NCBI GenBank assembly: GCA_030427405.1
Contig: JAUHXK010000001.1
Span: 310,001-374,000 of the forward strand
DNA: 64,000 nt
Source of the DNA: Alphaproteobacteria bacterium
GTDB taxonomy: Bacteria > Pseudomonadota > Alphaproteobacteria > Rhodobacterales > Rhodobacteraceae
Reading direction: 5' to 3'
The notes under the pieces were generated by a model. It ran no database searches and was not told the origin of the DNA. It worked only from the letters and a program-made list of their open reading frames with translations. Shown here piece after piece: positions 1 to 8,510 of this stretch. Within the stretch, counting starts at the first letter, position 1, and each line of letters opens with the position of its first letter. A program made the position numbers and the translations under genes.

Positions 1-2
1 CT

Positions 3-59
3 GCCCGCCACAGCCTTGCCGAAGCGTTGGGAACCAAAGAAGGCAAACTGCCTGATTGA
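3..59 (+). CDS. possible 3' end of an upstream gene (partial)
   Basis: Frame 3 is open from the window edge to a TGA at 57-59 and reads ARHSLAEALGTKEGKLPD. Codon third positions are reasonably GC-rich. This is probably the tail of a plus-strand gene whose body lies outside the window; no family can be assigned from 18 residues. The stop lies in the loop of a hairpin followed by six T (45-72), which would make a terminator overlapping the end of the gene. Frame 2 is also open here, so the call is tentative. Confidence 0.35.
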   Translation, partial: ARHSLAEALGTKEGKLPD

Positions 60-72
60 CGGCAGGTTTTTT
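45..72 (+). terminator. probable intrinsic terminator before hemH
   Basis: Stem CTGCC (48-52) / GGCAG (61-65) with an 8-nt loop, followed by T6 at 67-72. It would end transcription of the upstream plus-strand gene and lies just ahead of hemH. The stem is short, so the hairpin is weak. Confidence 0.4.
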
Positions 73-115
73 CCCTTTATCTCAGTCCGGAATGCCAGAA
101 CTCAGGAAGCCGCCA

Positions 116-1165
116 ATGACCGAAGCAACCCGACCCGCAAACGCGCCCTCGGACCACCCCAAGGTCAAGTCAGGACGCGTTGGCGTATTGCTGGCCAATC
201 TTGGCACCCCCGACGATTATGGCTATTGGTCGATGCGCCGGTATCTGAACGAATTCCTGTCCGACAAACGGGTCATCGACTATCCGGCCTGGAAATGGCA
301 GCCGATCCTTCAATCCATCATTCTGACCAAGCGCCCGTTCAGTTCGGGCGAGGCCTATAAGTCGATCTGGAACCACGACAAGGGCGAAAGCCCGCTGATG
401 ACAATCACCAAGGACAAGACAGCCAAGCTGCGCGATGCGATGCAGGACCGCTATGGCGATCGGGTGTTGGTCGATTTCTGCATGCGCTATGGCAATCCTT
501 CGACCAAGTCCAAGGTGCGTCAGATGGTGTCGGAAGGCTGCGACCGTATCCTGTTTTTCCCGCTATATCCGCAATACGCCGGTGCAACCACCGCCACGGC
601 AAATGACCAGTTCTTTCGGGCGCTGATGGAAGAAACCTGGCAACCCGCCAGCCGCACCGTCCCTGCTTATTTCGACGATCCCACCTATATCGACGCCCTG
701 GCGCAATCCGTCGAGCAGGCCTATGAGGCGCTGCCGACTCAGCCGGACATCCTGGTCTGTTCTTATCATGGCATGCCGGAAAGATACCTGCAGCAGGGCG
801 ACCCCTATCATTGCCAATGCGCCAAGACCACGCGACTGCTGAAGGAACGGCTGGGGTGGGCCGATGATCAGCTTGTTTCGACGTTCCAGTCCCGTTTTGG
901 ACCCGAGGAATGGTTGAAACCCTACACGGTTGATCACGTGGCCACGCTGGCCCGGCAAGGCAAAAAGAACATTGCCGTGATCGCACCGGCATTCTCTGCC
1001 GACTGCATCGAAACGCTGGAAGAAATAAACGAAGAAATCCGCGAAAGCTTTGAAGAGGCCGGGGGCGAAAGCTTTACCTATATTCCCTGCCTCAACGATC
1101 AGGACAGCCATATCGCGGCGCTAGGCGCGGTCATCACGAAAAACCTGAAAGGCTGGCTGGACTGA
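116..1165 (+). CDS. hemH: ferrochelatase
   Basis: 349 aa. Inserts ferrous iron into protoporphyrin IX, the last step of haem b synthesis, at the cytoplasmic membrane. The N-terminal segment GVLLANLGTPD (about residues 23-33) is typical of the family. The catalytic histidine lies in SYHGMPERY (His218) and the conserved acidic residue in SADCIETLEE (Glu299). CHCQC-like cysteines at about 233-235 and later ones occur, but a Fe-S cluster cannot be claimed. The start at 116 is preferred to the upstream ATGs at 56 and 92 because AGGAAG at 104-109 sits six bases before it. The length fits bacterial ferrochelatases. The gene stands alone and ends in a bidirectional terminator shared with the small minus-strand gene next door. 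Confidence 0.97.
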   Translation: MTEATRPANAPSDHPKVKSGRVGVLLANLGTPDDYGYWSMRRYLNEFLSDKRVIDYPAWKWQPILQSIILTKRPFSSGEAYKSIWNHDKGESPLMTITKDKTAKLRDAMQDRYGDRVLVDFCMRYGNPSTKSKVRQMVSEGCDRILFFPLYPQYAGATTATANDQFFRALMEETWQPASRTVPAYFDDPTYIDALAQSVEQAYEALPTQPDILVCSYHGMPERYLQQGDPYHCQCAKTTRLLKERLGWADDQLVSTFQSRFGPEEWLKPYTVDHVATLARQGKKNIAVIAPAFSADCIETLEEINEEIRESFEEAGGESFTYIPCLNDQDSHIAALGAVITKNLKGWLD

Positions 1166-1215
1166 ACGTCCGGCCATCGCCACACACTGTCGGGCGACAG
1201 GGTTTCGGCACAAAA

Positions 1216-1245
1216 AAAAGGCGGTGGTTTGACCCACCGCCTTTT
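1216..1245. terminator. bidirectional intrinsic terminator between hemH and the small minus-strand gene
   Basis: GGCGGTGG (1220-1227) and CCACCGCC (1234-1241) form a perfect 8-bp stem around a 6-nt loop. It is flanked by an A-run on the left and a T-run on the right, so it can end transcription in both directions between convergent genes. Confidence 0.85.
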
Positions 1246-1266
1246 CTTTGTATGTCGCTTGTCGAA

Positions 1267-1449
1267 TTAGCTTGCAGCAACAGCTGCGGCAACGACGACC
1301 AGCAGGATCAGCGGCAGGATGATGCCCTGCGACGAACCCTGGGTTTCTTCAACAACAACAGGTGCTTCAACAACCGGCTCTTCCAGGTTGCCTGCGTAAG
1401 CGGTCGAAGCAGCAGCGGTCAGTGCAGCGGCGAGAACGAGTTTCTTCAT
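1267..1449 (-). CDS. 60-aa protein with signal peptide and C-terminal membrane helix
   Basis: Starts MKKLVLAAALTAAASTAYA, a classic Sec signal peptide with an AXA cleavage site. A short acidic Pro/Val-rich linker (NLEEPVVEAPVVVEE) follows, then a hydrophobic C-terminal helix (about residues 43-60). The mature protein would be only about 40 residues. The start at 1449 is supported by GGAGGTT a few bases upstream; the longer reading frame to 1536 has no such signal. Similar tiny proteins next to hemH are, as far as I recall, common in roseobacters, but I know of no function. It is convergent with hemH and shares its terminator. Confidence 0.75.
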   Translation of the reverse strand: MKKLVLAAALTAAASTAYAGNLEEPVVEAPVVVEETQGSSQGIILPLILLVVVAAAVAAS

Positions 1450-1588
1450 ATTAACCTCCAGAATTTGCGCGATTCCATCTCTAGGAACCGCACACCCAAG
1501 ACTTACCTCGTGGGTTTTTCTAATCAGCAATGGCACGGGAATGCAATTGCAACTTGAACCACAGGCGGGTTCGCGCGCGAAAATGTCG

Positions 1589-2188
1589 TCAAATTAGCAA
1601 CACTTGCGTGCCGACCTTCGCCATAGAGAACAGCTCGGCGATGTCCTCGTTGAACAAACCGATGCAACCGTTGGACGATCTGCGCCCGATTTTGCGCGTG
1701 TCATGCGTTCCGTGGATGCGGTAATACTTCCAGCCCAGATACAAAGCATGCGTTCCCAATGGGTTATCGGGCCCCGGCGGAATATAGTCCGGCCATTCCG
1801 GGTTTCGTTTCTTCATCGACGGCGTCGGCGACCAGCTTGGCCCTTCGACCTTGCGGATGACACTTGTCCTGCCGCGCCGCGTCAATTCTTCGGTCAGGGG
1901 CACCGACGAGGGATAAAGTTTGTAGACCGACTGGTCATCCGACCAATAATGCAACGCACGCGAGACCGTATCCACCAGGATGGCGCCGTTTCTCGTGTTC
2001 GAGAAATAGGGCTGCCATTCAAGCGCCCGAAAGCCCGAAACGTTGCGGCGCACTGCCGGCTCGGCTTCGGGGGCGGGGCGCAGCGGGTCGCCAGGGATAT
2101 ACTGCGCAACCGCAGGCGCGGCGAGCGCTGCTCCTGCGCTGGCCAGAAAACCGCGGCGGGTGGACAGACGAATGAGTTTCTTGACCAT
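1589..2188 (-). CDS. L,D-transpeptidase (YkuD domain), Tat-exported
   Basis: 199 aa. L,D-transpeptidases make 3-3 peptidoglycan cross-links or attach proteins to peptidoglycan in the periplasm. The N-terminus has a twin-arginine signal (STRRGFLASAGAALAAP, about residues 9-25) ending in AVAQ. The YkuD active-site block is clear: YRIHGTHD (His159) and SSNGCIGL (catalytic Cys175), spaced as in the family. No LysM or other binding domain is present, so it is a minimal enzyme. It is a single gene on the minus strand between two convergent or divergent neighbours. Which cross-link it makes cannot be read from the sequence. Confidence 0.93.
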   Translation of the reverse strand: MVKKLIRLSTRRGFLASAGAALAAPAVAQYIPGDPLRPAPEAEPAVRRNVSGFRALEWQPYFSNTRNGAILVDTVSRALHYWSDDQSVYKLYPSSVPLTEELTRRGRTSVIRKVEGPSWSPTPSMKKRNPEWPDYIPPGPDNPLGTHALYLGWKYYRIHGTHDTRKIGRRSSNGCIGLFNEDIAELFSMAKVGTQVLLI

Positions 2189-2357
2189 ATCAAACGGCCC
2201 TTTGCTATGATTGGGTGCAAATTTTGGACCATTTTATTGCCAGAATGCTTCAGTCGCAAATCAAACCGGCAGAATCACGCGAGGTTGTGTCATTGCGCGT
2301 TTACTCAAGGCGGCAAGGCAGGCTATTCCCCAATACGAAACCACAATCAGGCCGATC

Positions 2358-2876
2358 ATGACGCGCATTGTTTCTTTTCTATTGATTTCACTCCTCGCCC
2401 TTGCCGCGTGTACCGACACCAGCGGCACCACAGCCCTGGGCGCGGACGGACGCCCGCTGCCGACCGTTTACAAGATTCGCGGCAATCCCGAAAAGCTGCA
2501 ATACCGCATGCTTGATTCGGTCAATGCCCTGCGCCAGTCCTCGGGGCTTCAACCTGTGCAACTGAACGCCCAGCTCAACGCCGCGGCTGCAACCCATTCC
2601 AAGGACATGTCGCGCCAGAACCGCCCCTGGCACTTCGGCTCTGACGGGTCGTCGCCGCTGGATCGGGCCCAGCGGGTTGGGTATTACGGCACCTTCCTGG
2701 GCGAGGCGATTTCGGAAACATACGAAACCGAAACCGAAACCCTGGCCGCCTGGATGCAGGAACCAGGGCCGCGGTCGGTCATCATGGACCCAAAAGCGAC
2801 GCAGATGGGCTTTTCCTGGCACCAGGAAGGTGGCGGCAAGATCTGGTGGACGCTTGAAATGGGCACCGGCGGCTGA
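2358..2876 (+). CDS. CAP/SCP-family lipoprotein
   Basis: 172 aa. The lipobox LALAAC puts the lipidated cysteine at residue 18, so the protein is expected in the membrane facing the periplasm. The body matches the CAP (SCP/PR1-like) fold: LDSVNALRQSSGLQPV near the start, then the alpha-helical HSKDM segment, the WHFGSDGSSPLDRAQRVGY block, LGEAISE, and a C-terminal WWTLEMG. These mirror the signature segments of YkwD-type bacterial CAP proteins. The ATG at 2358 is chosen over the upstream in-frame starts because the signal peptide begins there. The function of bacterial CAP proteins is largely unknown. Confidence 0.88.
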   Translation: MTRIVSFLLISLLALAACTDTSGTTALGADGRPLPTVYKIRGNPEKLQYRMLDSVNALRQSSGLQPVQLNAQLNAAAATHSKDMSRQNRPWHFGSDGSSPLDRAQRVGYYGTFLGEAISETYETETETLAAWMQEPGPRSVIMDPKATQMGFSWHQEGGGKIWWTLEMGTGG

Positions 2877-2895
2877 CACCTGACCACTTCTCAAC

Positions 2896-2927
2896 AAAAA
2901 GGCCCCCGACATCGGGGGCCTTTTTTT
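2896..2927. terminator. bidirectional intrinsic terminator
   Basis: GGCCCCCG (2901-2908) pairs with CGGGGGCC (2913-2920) around ACAT, with A5 to the left and T7 to the right. It separates the convergent CAP lipoprotein gene and ptsN. Confidence 0.9.
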
Positions 2928-2966
2928 GTTTCAGCACGAAACGTGTTTGGTCAGTAAATCCGTAGG

Positions 2967-3431
2967 TCAGGCAGCCTGCATGGATTGCGGCGCGGTCAGG
3001 ATAGCGTACAGCTTGACCGGGTCCGGATTGGCCCGCAGCTTGGCGCATATCGACTGTTCGCGCAGGGTCCGGGACACCAGCGCCAGCGCTTTCAGGTGAT
3101 CAACCCCACCGTCTTCCGGCGCAAACAGCGCAAAGGCCAGATCGACTGGCTGTCGATCCACCGACCCGAAATCGATCGGCTTTTCCAACATCACGAACAC
3201 ACCAACCACGGAGTCCAGCCCGGACAGGCGCGCATGCGGCAGGGCAACCCCGTGCCCAACACCCGTCGGCCCCAGGCTTTCACGTTCCAGCAGGCCATCA
3301 ACGGTTGCTTGCGGGTCCAACCCGAGCGTTCCGGCCGCCACATCACCGATTTCCTGAAACAGCCGCTTTTTGCTGGAGGCGGCGGACAACACGCGCACCG
3401 CCTCGGGCTTGAGTATGCTCGAAAGCTCCAT
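2967..3431 (-). CDS. ptsN: nitrogen-PTS EIIA component
   Basis: 154 aa, a full-length PTS EIIA type-2 domain. It is the terminal phosphoacceptor of the nitrogen phosphotransferase system (PtsP-NPr-EIIA-Ntr), which regulates potassium transport and nitrogen/carbon balance rather than sugar uptake. The phosphorylated histidine is in GVALPHARL (His66). The ATG at 3431 is used because GGAG lies seven bases before it; the ATG at 3437 is too close to that site. It follows hpf by 60 bases on the same strand, the usual alphaproteobacterial order, although rpoN is not between lptB and hpf here. Confidence 0.95.
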   Translation of the reverse strand: MELSSILKPEAVRVLSAASSKKRLFQEIGDVAAGTLGLDPQATVDGLLERESLGPTGVGHGVALPHARLSGLDSVVGVFVMLEKPIDFGSVDRQPVDLAFALFAPEDGGVDHLKALALVSRTLREQSICAKLRANPDPVKLYAILTAPQSMQAA

Positions 3432-3491
3432 AATCATGCTCCGTGGCGTCTCCCCCCGCTTACGCAGGAGGGCGCCTGTTAACCTTGCCTA

Positions 3492-4055
3492 TTACGGATC
3501 AATCCAGCCGATATTTCCGTCTTCACGACGATACACGACATTCAATCCGTCCTTGTTCTCATTCCGGAACACCAGCACCGGGGCGCCTGCAAGTTCCATT
3601 TGCATCACGGCTTCACCCACGCTCAGCGACGGGATCTTGGTTTCCATCTCAGCCACAATCATCGGCTGCAGAGATTCGGGTTCGTCGGCCGTAGACGATT
3701 CGTCAGAGGCGAGGATATAAGACGACGCCCCGAAGAGTTCAACCGGTTCGGACCGATCCTTGTGATGGTCCTTGAGACGACGCTTATAGCGCCGAAGCTG
3801 GGTTTCCATCTTGTCGCAGCATCCCTCGAAGGCCGCATAGATCTCGGTCGCATGGGCCTTGGCCTGTGCTGTCAGGCCGGTGGACAGATGCACGGTCGTT
3901 TCGCAAACATATTCATGCGCTGAACGGGAAAAGACGACATTGGCATCCGTCGGTCGCTGGGCGTATTTGCCAACAACCTCGCCAAGTTCGGTCTGCACGT
4001 GGGTTTGCAGGGCGGTACCGATGTCGATCTGTTTTCCGCTGATTTGGTAACGCAT
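3492..4055 (-). CDS. hpf: long-form ribosome hibernation promoting factor
   Basis: 187 aa. Long HPF proteins bind the 30S subunit and dimerise 70S ribosomes into inactive 100S particles in stationary phase. The N-terminal S30AE domain begins MRYQISGKQIDIG and runs to about residue 100. A linker follows, then a C-terminal dimerisation domain of about 55 residues containing PMIVAEMETKIPSLSVGEAV and VVYRREDGNIGWIDP. The start at 4055 is backed by GGAG just upstream. It is probably co-transcribed with ptsN, and a 252-base gap separates it from lptB, so it may have its own promoter. Confidence 0.95.
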   Translation of the reverse strand: MRYQISGKQIDIGTALQTHVQTELGEVVGKYAQRPTDANVVFSRSAHEYVCETTVHLSTGLTAQAKAHATEIYAAFEGCCDKMETQLRRYKRRLKDHHKDRSEPVELFGASSYILASDESSTADEPESLQPMIVAEMETKIPSLSVGEAVMQMELAGAPVLVFRNENKDGLNVVYRREDGNIGWIDP

Positions 4056-4307
4056 GTGATCTCCTTCACAATTCACACCCATTCTGAAGCCGCGGGTCGC
4101 GGCATACGTGTTTTTATCGGGTGGGGGGTAGCGACATATTCAGCGGTTGCCTTTGATCCGGCCCTTCAGTGAAGGGACATCGAGATCCAGACTGGAACCG
4201 AAGAATTGCCATGGCCCAATTGAGGCAAGAGACGGCGGAAGAGTCAATCAAAACAGGTGTGTATATACGCGATTTCCGGCATGCACCCGGCGCAAATCCG
4301 CGCAAGG

Positions 4308-5066
4308 TCATGAAATACGGAAATTTTCACCCAGATAGACCCTGCGGACGTTTTCGTTTTCGACCACTTCATCGGGGGTGCCCGACATAAGCACCTGGCC
4401 GTCATGAAGGATATAGGCGCGATCAACGATCTCAAGGGTTTCGCGGACATTGTGGTCGGTAATCAGAACCCCGATCCCGCGCTTTTTCAGGTCGGCCACA
4501 AGATGGCGGATATCGCCAACACTGATCGGGTCGACACCGGCAAACGGCTCGTCCAACAGCAGGTATTTCGGATCGGCCGCCAGGCAGCGCGCAATCTCGA
4601 CCCGGCGGCGTTCGCCACCGGAAAGGGCCAGGGCGGGTGCGCGCCGCAGGTGTTCGATGGAAAAGTCGGACAGCAATTCTTCCAGCCGTTCCTTTCGCCG
4701 GTGGGCATGGTCCACCGTGATATCCAGAACCGCCGCGATATTGTCTTCGACGCTCATCCCGCGAAAGATCGACATCTCTTGCGGCAGATAACCGATGCCC
4801 ATGCGTGCGCGCCGGTACATGGGCAGGGTGGTGACGTTCTGGCCATCAATGGTGACGGTTCCGGCCTCGGGGAACACCAGGCCTGCGACGGAATAGAAGG
4901 TTGTGGTTTTTCCCGATCCGTTCGGGCCAAGCAGGGCAACAACTTCGGACCGGTCAAGGGTCATGGTGACGTCGCGGATAACCGTTTTCTTGCGATAGGA
5001 TTTCCGGAGTTTCTCAATCCTGAGACCCGATGCCCCCTGAGCCACTGACAGGTTGGGACGGGCCAT
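4308..5066 (-). CDS. lptB: LPS export ABC transporter ATPase
   Basis: 252 aa. LptB is the cytoplasmic ATPase of the LptB2FGC complex, which extracts lipopolysaccharide from the inner membrane. Walker A GPNGSGKTT is at about residues 47-55, the ABC signature LSGGERRRVEIAR and Walker B YLLLDEPFAGVD follow, and the switch histidine is in VLITDHNVRET. Length and motifs match LptB rather than an amino-acid transporter ATPase, and the gene order lptC-lptA-lptB confirms it. Its ATG overlaps the lptA stop by one base (TGATG), which suggests translational coupling. Confidence 0.96.
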   Translation of the reverse strand: MARPNLSVAQGASGLRIEKLRKSYRKKTVIRDVTMTLDRSEVVALLGPNGSGKTTTFYSVAGLVFPEAGTVTIDGQNVTTLPMYRRARMGIGYLPQEMSIFRGMSVEDNIAAVLDITVDHAHRRKERLEELLSDFSIEHLRRAPALALSGGERRRVEIARCLAADPKYLLLDEPFAGVDPISVGDIRHLVADLKKRGIGVLITDHNVRETLEIVDRAYILHDGQVLMSGTPDEVVENENVRRVYLGENFRIS

Positions 5067-5557
5067 CAGTTGCCACCCGGCTGAAGAATGGTTTTGACCC
5101 GGCCAGACATCGTCGCGGTGCCCGCCGACAGGTTAGCCACCATCTGATCGCCACTGATCGTGCTGGGGCCTTGCGTCAGCAGGACATTGCCCTTCATCAC
5201 GATCACGCCGCTTTCGATCGTGTATTCCGCCCAATCGCCCTCGGCTGCATCCGGCGGGCTGACAAGCACAACGTTTTCGGTGGCCTCCATACGCTCGATC
5301 GCTGACCGTTCCTGGTTATAAATGACCAGAACGCGTTCAGCCGTCAGGCGCATCTCGCCCTGAATGACAAGCACCTCGCCAACGAATTCGGCCGACCCGG
5401 TTTCCTGGTTTACATTCAGCGTTTGCGACGTCACCTCGACCGGCAGCGTCGGGTCGGCTTTAACCGATCCGAAAGCAACCTGTGCTTCTTGTGCGAATGC
5501 CGGGGCCATACCGGCGGCAAGGGCGATGCAAACTGGGACTAAACGAAAATCGAACAC
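5066..5557 (-). CDS. lptA: LPS transport periplasmic protein
   Basis: 163 aa. LptA forms the periplasmic bridge that carries LPS from LptC to the outer-membrane LptDE complex. A signal peptide ends near AQEAQ (about residue 25). The repeating beta-jellyroll of the OstA fold shows as alternating strands such as TSQTLNVNQETGSAEFVGEV and MRLTAERVLVIYN. Two to three bases separate it from lptC and it overlaps lptB by one base, so all three are probably one transcript. Confidence 0.92.
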   Translation of the reverse strand: MFDFRLVPVCIALAAGMAPAFAQEAQVAFGSVKADPTLPVEVTSQTLNVNQETGSAEFVGEVLVIQGEMRLTAERVLVIYNQERSAIERMEATENVVLVSPPDAAEGDWAEYTIESGVIVMKGNVLLTQGPSTISGDQMVANLSAGTATMSGRVKTILQPGGN

Positions 5558-5560
5558 AGG

Positions 5561-6160
5561 TTATCTTTCTGCCTTTTCCGGCTCATATACCAATTTAACG
5601 CCATCTGTAAAAAGAATATGGACCGGGCCGTCCTTTTTGTCAGCGCCAAAGGTCATGCGCCCGGCGGTGAAATTTCCAATCGGGCCGGTTCCGTCCACCT
5701 GGCCAGGTGTATCGCCCCGAATTTCGTCAAGCGATGTATTCAGCAAATCCGTAGTGACCCGAATTCCGTCGGTGGTGGTAATGACGACATCCCCAACGAA
5801 GGTTGCAGTGCCTTTGTCAGGTCGTATCGACCCGGTCTTGGAATCCAGCGTAATGATACCGCCGTTCAGCAGGTCAAAGCGCCCATGAAATTCATCTGCG
5901 GTCGCCGAGGTGCCATTACCCCCCTGGGTGGCCCTGCGCGCATCGACCCGGATGTTCTCGCCCTTTCGGGTCGTGCCCCGGTAATGCGGGCGGGTGACGA
6001 CCTGGCCTTCGATCCGTTCGCGGATGTCCTGCTGGGTAAAGGGCCCGGACACGTTTGTCTCGATACTGCGTGAAAACAGGAAAACCGTCGAAAGCAACAG
6101 GATTGCTGCCAGCGGAAGAAGGACCTTCAGCAACTGCACCATGCGTGAATAGCGGTCCAC
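5561..6160 (-). CDS. lptC: LPS export protein, inner-membrane anchored
   Basis: 199 aa. One N-terminal membrane helix (about residues 9-28, LLKVLLPLAAILLLSTVFLF) is followed by a periplasmic domain. That domain has the LptC-type repeats GRFDLLNGGIITLDSK and GTATFVGDVVITTTDGIRV. LptC docks on LptB2FG and passes LPS to LptA. Sequence conservation in this family is weak, so the assignment leans on topology, length and position directly before lptA. Confidence 0.9.
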   Translation of the reverse strand: MDRYSRMVQLLKVLLPLAAILLLSTVFLFSRSIETNVSGPFTQQDIRERIEGQVVTRPHYRGTTRKGENIRVDARRATQGGNGTSATADEFHGRFDLLNGGIITLDSKTGSIRPDKGTATFVGDVVITTTDGIRVTTDLLNTSLDEIRGDTPGQVDGTGPIGNFTAGRMTFGADKKDGPVHILFTDGVKLVYEPEKAER

Positions 6161-6172
6161 CTCAGCCTCCTG

Positions 6173-7141
6173 TCAGCCCAGACCGACCCGCAGGCAGTCA
6201 TGGATGTGCAGCAATCCCTGAACTTGACCCGGCCTGTCGGCATCCACCACAAACAACGAAGTGATCTTGTGGCGGTTCATGATTGCAACAGCCTCTTCGG
6301 CCAGCGCATCAGGGGAAATGGTCGTTGGGTCCGGGGTCATGACCTGCTTGGCCTCATTGTCCAGCAACCCGTCCATGTGCCGCCGCAAGTCGCCATCGGT
6401 AATAATACCTGCCAAACGGCCCTGCGCATCATTCACCCCCGCGACACCAAACCCTTTTTGGCTGATTTCGATCAGCGCGTCGCCCATCGGCGTCTCAAGG
6501 GAAACCAGCGGCAGCGCCGTGCCGGAATGCATCAGGTCGCGCACCGTGCTCAGGCGTGCACCAAGCTTGCCGCCCGGGTGAAAGGCTCTGAAATCCTCGG
6601 GTTTGAAATCCCGGTATTTCATCAGCGCGATGGCCAGCGCATCGCCCATCGCCAGGGTCAGGGTCGTGGAAATCGACGGCACCATGCCAAACCCGCAGGC
6701 CTCGCCCAGGGACGGGATCAGAAGATGCACGTCCGCCTGTTGCATCAGCGTGCTTTCGGGTTTGCTGGACAGCCCGATCAGCGGGATGTCGAACCGTCGT
6801 GTAAAGGCCAGAAGATTGGCCAGCTCCGGTGCTTCGCCCGAGTTGGATATCGCCAGGACCACGTCGCCCTTGGACACCATGCCCAGGTCACCGTGGCTGG
6901 CTTCGGCCGGGTGCACGAAATAGGCCGGTGTTCCGGTACTGGCGAGCGTCGCGGCGATCTTGTGGCCGATATGCCCGGATTTGCCTATGCCGCTAACGAT
7001 GATCCGGCCACTTGCGCGCAAGATCAGGTGCACGGCCTCGACAAATTGGTCGTCAAGCCCCTCGGCCAGCGTATCCAGAGCGCGGGCTTCGTCTGTGACG
7101 ACCTGTCGTGCGGTTCTCAGAAATGCGTCGTTGTCGGTCAT
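6173..7141 (-). CDS. kdsD: D-arabinose 5-phosphate isomerase (KpsF/GutQ family)
   Basis: 322 aa. Converts ribulose 5-phosphate to arabinose 5-phosphate, the first step to Kdo for the LPS core. It has an N-terminal SIS domain (about residues 30-165, with SGIGKSGHIGHKIAATLAST and SNSGEAPEL) and two CBS domains (about 200-320, including MHSGTALPLVS and QVMTPDPTTISPDALAEEAV). This is the standard full-length architecture. Its start overlaps the end of the upstream RNase D-like gene by four bases. Position next to lptCAB supports an LPS role. Confidence 0.95.
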   Translation of the reverse strand: MTDNDAFLRTARQVVTDEARALDTLAEGLDDQFVEAVHLILRASGRIIVSGIGKSGHIGHKIAATLASTGTPAYFVHPAEASHGDLGMVSKGDVVLAISNSGEAPELANLLAFTRRFDIPLIGLSSKPESTLMQQADVHLLIPSLGEACGFGMVPSISTTLTLAMGDALAIALMKYRDFKPEDFRAFHPGGKLGARLSTVRDLMHSGTALPLVSLETPMGDALIEISQKGFGVAGVNDAQGRLAGIITDGDLRRHMDGLLDNEAKQVMTPDPTTISPDALAEEAVAIMNRHKITSLFVVDADRPGQVQGLLHIHDCLRVGLG

Positions 7142-7752
7142 GAGTGCGCAAAAATATCCGTTTCAGGCCATCCGGCGAGGTCCAGTTTGGCACGCATGGG
7201 AAGAAAGTCGAAACAGGCTTGTGCCATCTCGACCCGCCCCTCGCGCGCCAGCCGTTTGTTCAGGGCATCGCGCAAACGGTGCAGGTACAGAACGTCCGAG
7301 GCCGCATAGTCCAGTTGCGCCTCGGTCAGGTTCTCTGCGCCCCAGTCGCTCATCTGCTGCTGCTTCGAGATATCGACGCCGATCAGTTCCTGGCACAGGT
7401 TTTTCAGCCCGTGCCGGTCCGTATAGGTACGCACAAGGCGGCTGGCGATCTTGGTGCAATAGACCGGCGCGGCCAGCGCACCAAATGTGTGATACATCGC
7501 GGCAATATCGAAGCGGCCAAAATGAAACAGCTTCAGCACGTCCGGGTTTTCCAACATGGCACACAGGTTCGGGGCGCTGGTCTGGCCTTTTTCGACCTGC
7601 ACGATATGGCTGTTGCCGTCGCCGCCCGACATCTGGATCACGCACAAACGGTCGCGATGCGGGTTCAACCCCATGGTTTCGCAATCTATGGCCACAACCG
7701 GGCCCAGGTCCAACCCGTCCGGGAGGTCATTCTTGTACAGCGTATTTGCCAC
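7138..7752 (-). CDS. RNase D-like 3'-5' exonuclease (exonuclease domain only)
   Basis: 204 aa, a DEDD exonuclease domain. Motif I VAIDCETMGLNP (about residues 21-32), motif II FHFGRFDIAAMY (about 96-107) and motif III with LDYAASDVLYLHRLRDAL (about 165-182) are complete. Length is about half that of E. coli RNase D because the HRDC domains are missing, as is common in Alphaproteobacteria. It probably trims tRNA or other structured RNA 3' ends. It is first in the minus-strand block that continues with kdsD and lptCAB. Confidence 0.92.
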   Translation of the reverse strand: MANTLYKNDLPDGLDLGPVVAIDCETMGLNPHRDRLCVIQMSGGDGNSHIVQVEKGQTSAPNLCAMLENPDVLKLFHFGRFDIAAMYHTFGALAAPVYCTKIASRLVRTYTDRHGLKNLCQELIGVDISKQQQMSDWGAENLTEAQLDYAASDVLYLHRLRDALNKRLAREGRVEMAQACFDFLPMRAKLDLAGWPETDIFAHS

Positions 7753-8008
7753 CGCGTTTTCCTTTGTACGATCGTGACCCCGAGATAGGAGGTTTGGCCG
7801 GCAAACTCAACGCCATCAGTTCAGCCTGCCCATTTCGGCGCAAGCCTGTCATCATCTCCGGCTTTCGCCCGATCGTCTTTACCCGGCAAGTCCCGGGCCG
7901 CGCACAAAATCTGTCCGCATCGGCGGTCTGCATGGCCAACACCCGCGCAAGCCTTGAGTATTGGCGCCCAACCAACATAAAACGGGCCATATCCCGAACG
8001 GAGCCGCC

Positions 8009-8437
8009 ATGGATCAGCTGGATCGCCGCATCATAAACGCGCTGCAACATAATGCGCGCGATTCGACCACGCGGATTGCCGCCAAGCTGGGCGTTGCCCG
8101 CACGACGGTGCACGAGCGTATCGCCCGGATGGAAGATCGCGGCGTCATCGCAGGCTATTCCGTGATCCTGCGCGAAACGGTGGATGCTCCGAAAGTGCAG
8201 GTCATCGTTCTGCTGGAGGTGCAGCAGAACGAAACGACGCGCATCATCAAAAGGATCGAGGCTTACCCCGAGGTAAAGCTGTGCCTGTCGATCAACGGTG
8301 AATTCGACTTGCTTTTGTCGGCCGAAGCGCCCCGGATCGAGGATCTTGATATTCTGGTGGATGACCTTGCGCGCATTCCGGGCGTATTGCGCACCAATAC
8401 CAGCGTCGTTTTTGGCCGCCGGATCGACCGCAATTGA
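8009..8437 (+). CDS. Lrp/AsnC-family transcriptional regulator
   Basis: 142 aa. An N-terminal winged HTH (about residues 1-55, with MDQLDRRIINALQHNARDST and LGVARTTVHERIARMEDRG) is followed by a RAM effector domain (about 65-140). The second domain contains VLLEVQQNE and the GEFDLLL segment expected for ligand-binding Lrp proteins. The ATG at 8009 is preferred over the longer frame because the HTH domain begins there. It is divergent from the rnd gene and just upstream of the flagellar block. Its target and ligand are not evident; an amino acid is likely by family. Confidence 0.92.
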   Translation: MDQLDRRIINALQHNARDSTTRIAAKLGVARTTVHERIARMEDRGVIAGYSVILRETVDAPKVQVIVLLEVQQNETTRIIKRIEAYPEVKLCLSINGEFDLLLSAEAPRIEDLDILVDDLARIPGVLRTNTSVVFGRRIDRN

Positions 8438-8510
8438 ATCGCCGATAACGGTCTGTAAACGGATCATTGGCTAGGTTGCCCGGACCTGAGCAGAATCCGG
8501 GACCGGCAGA

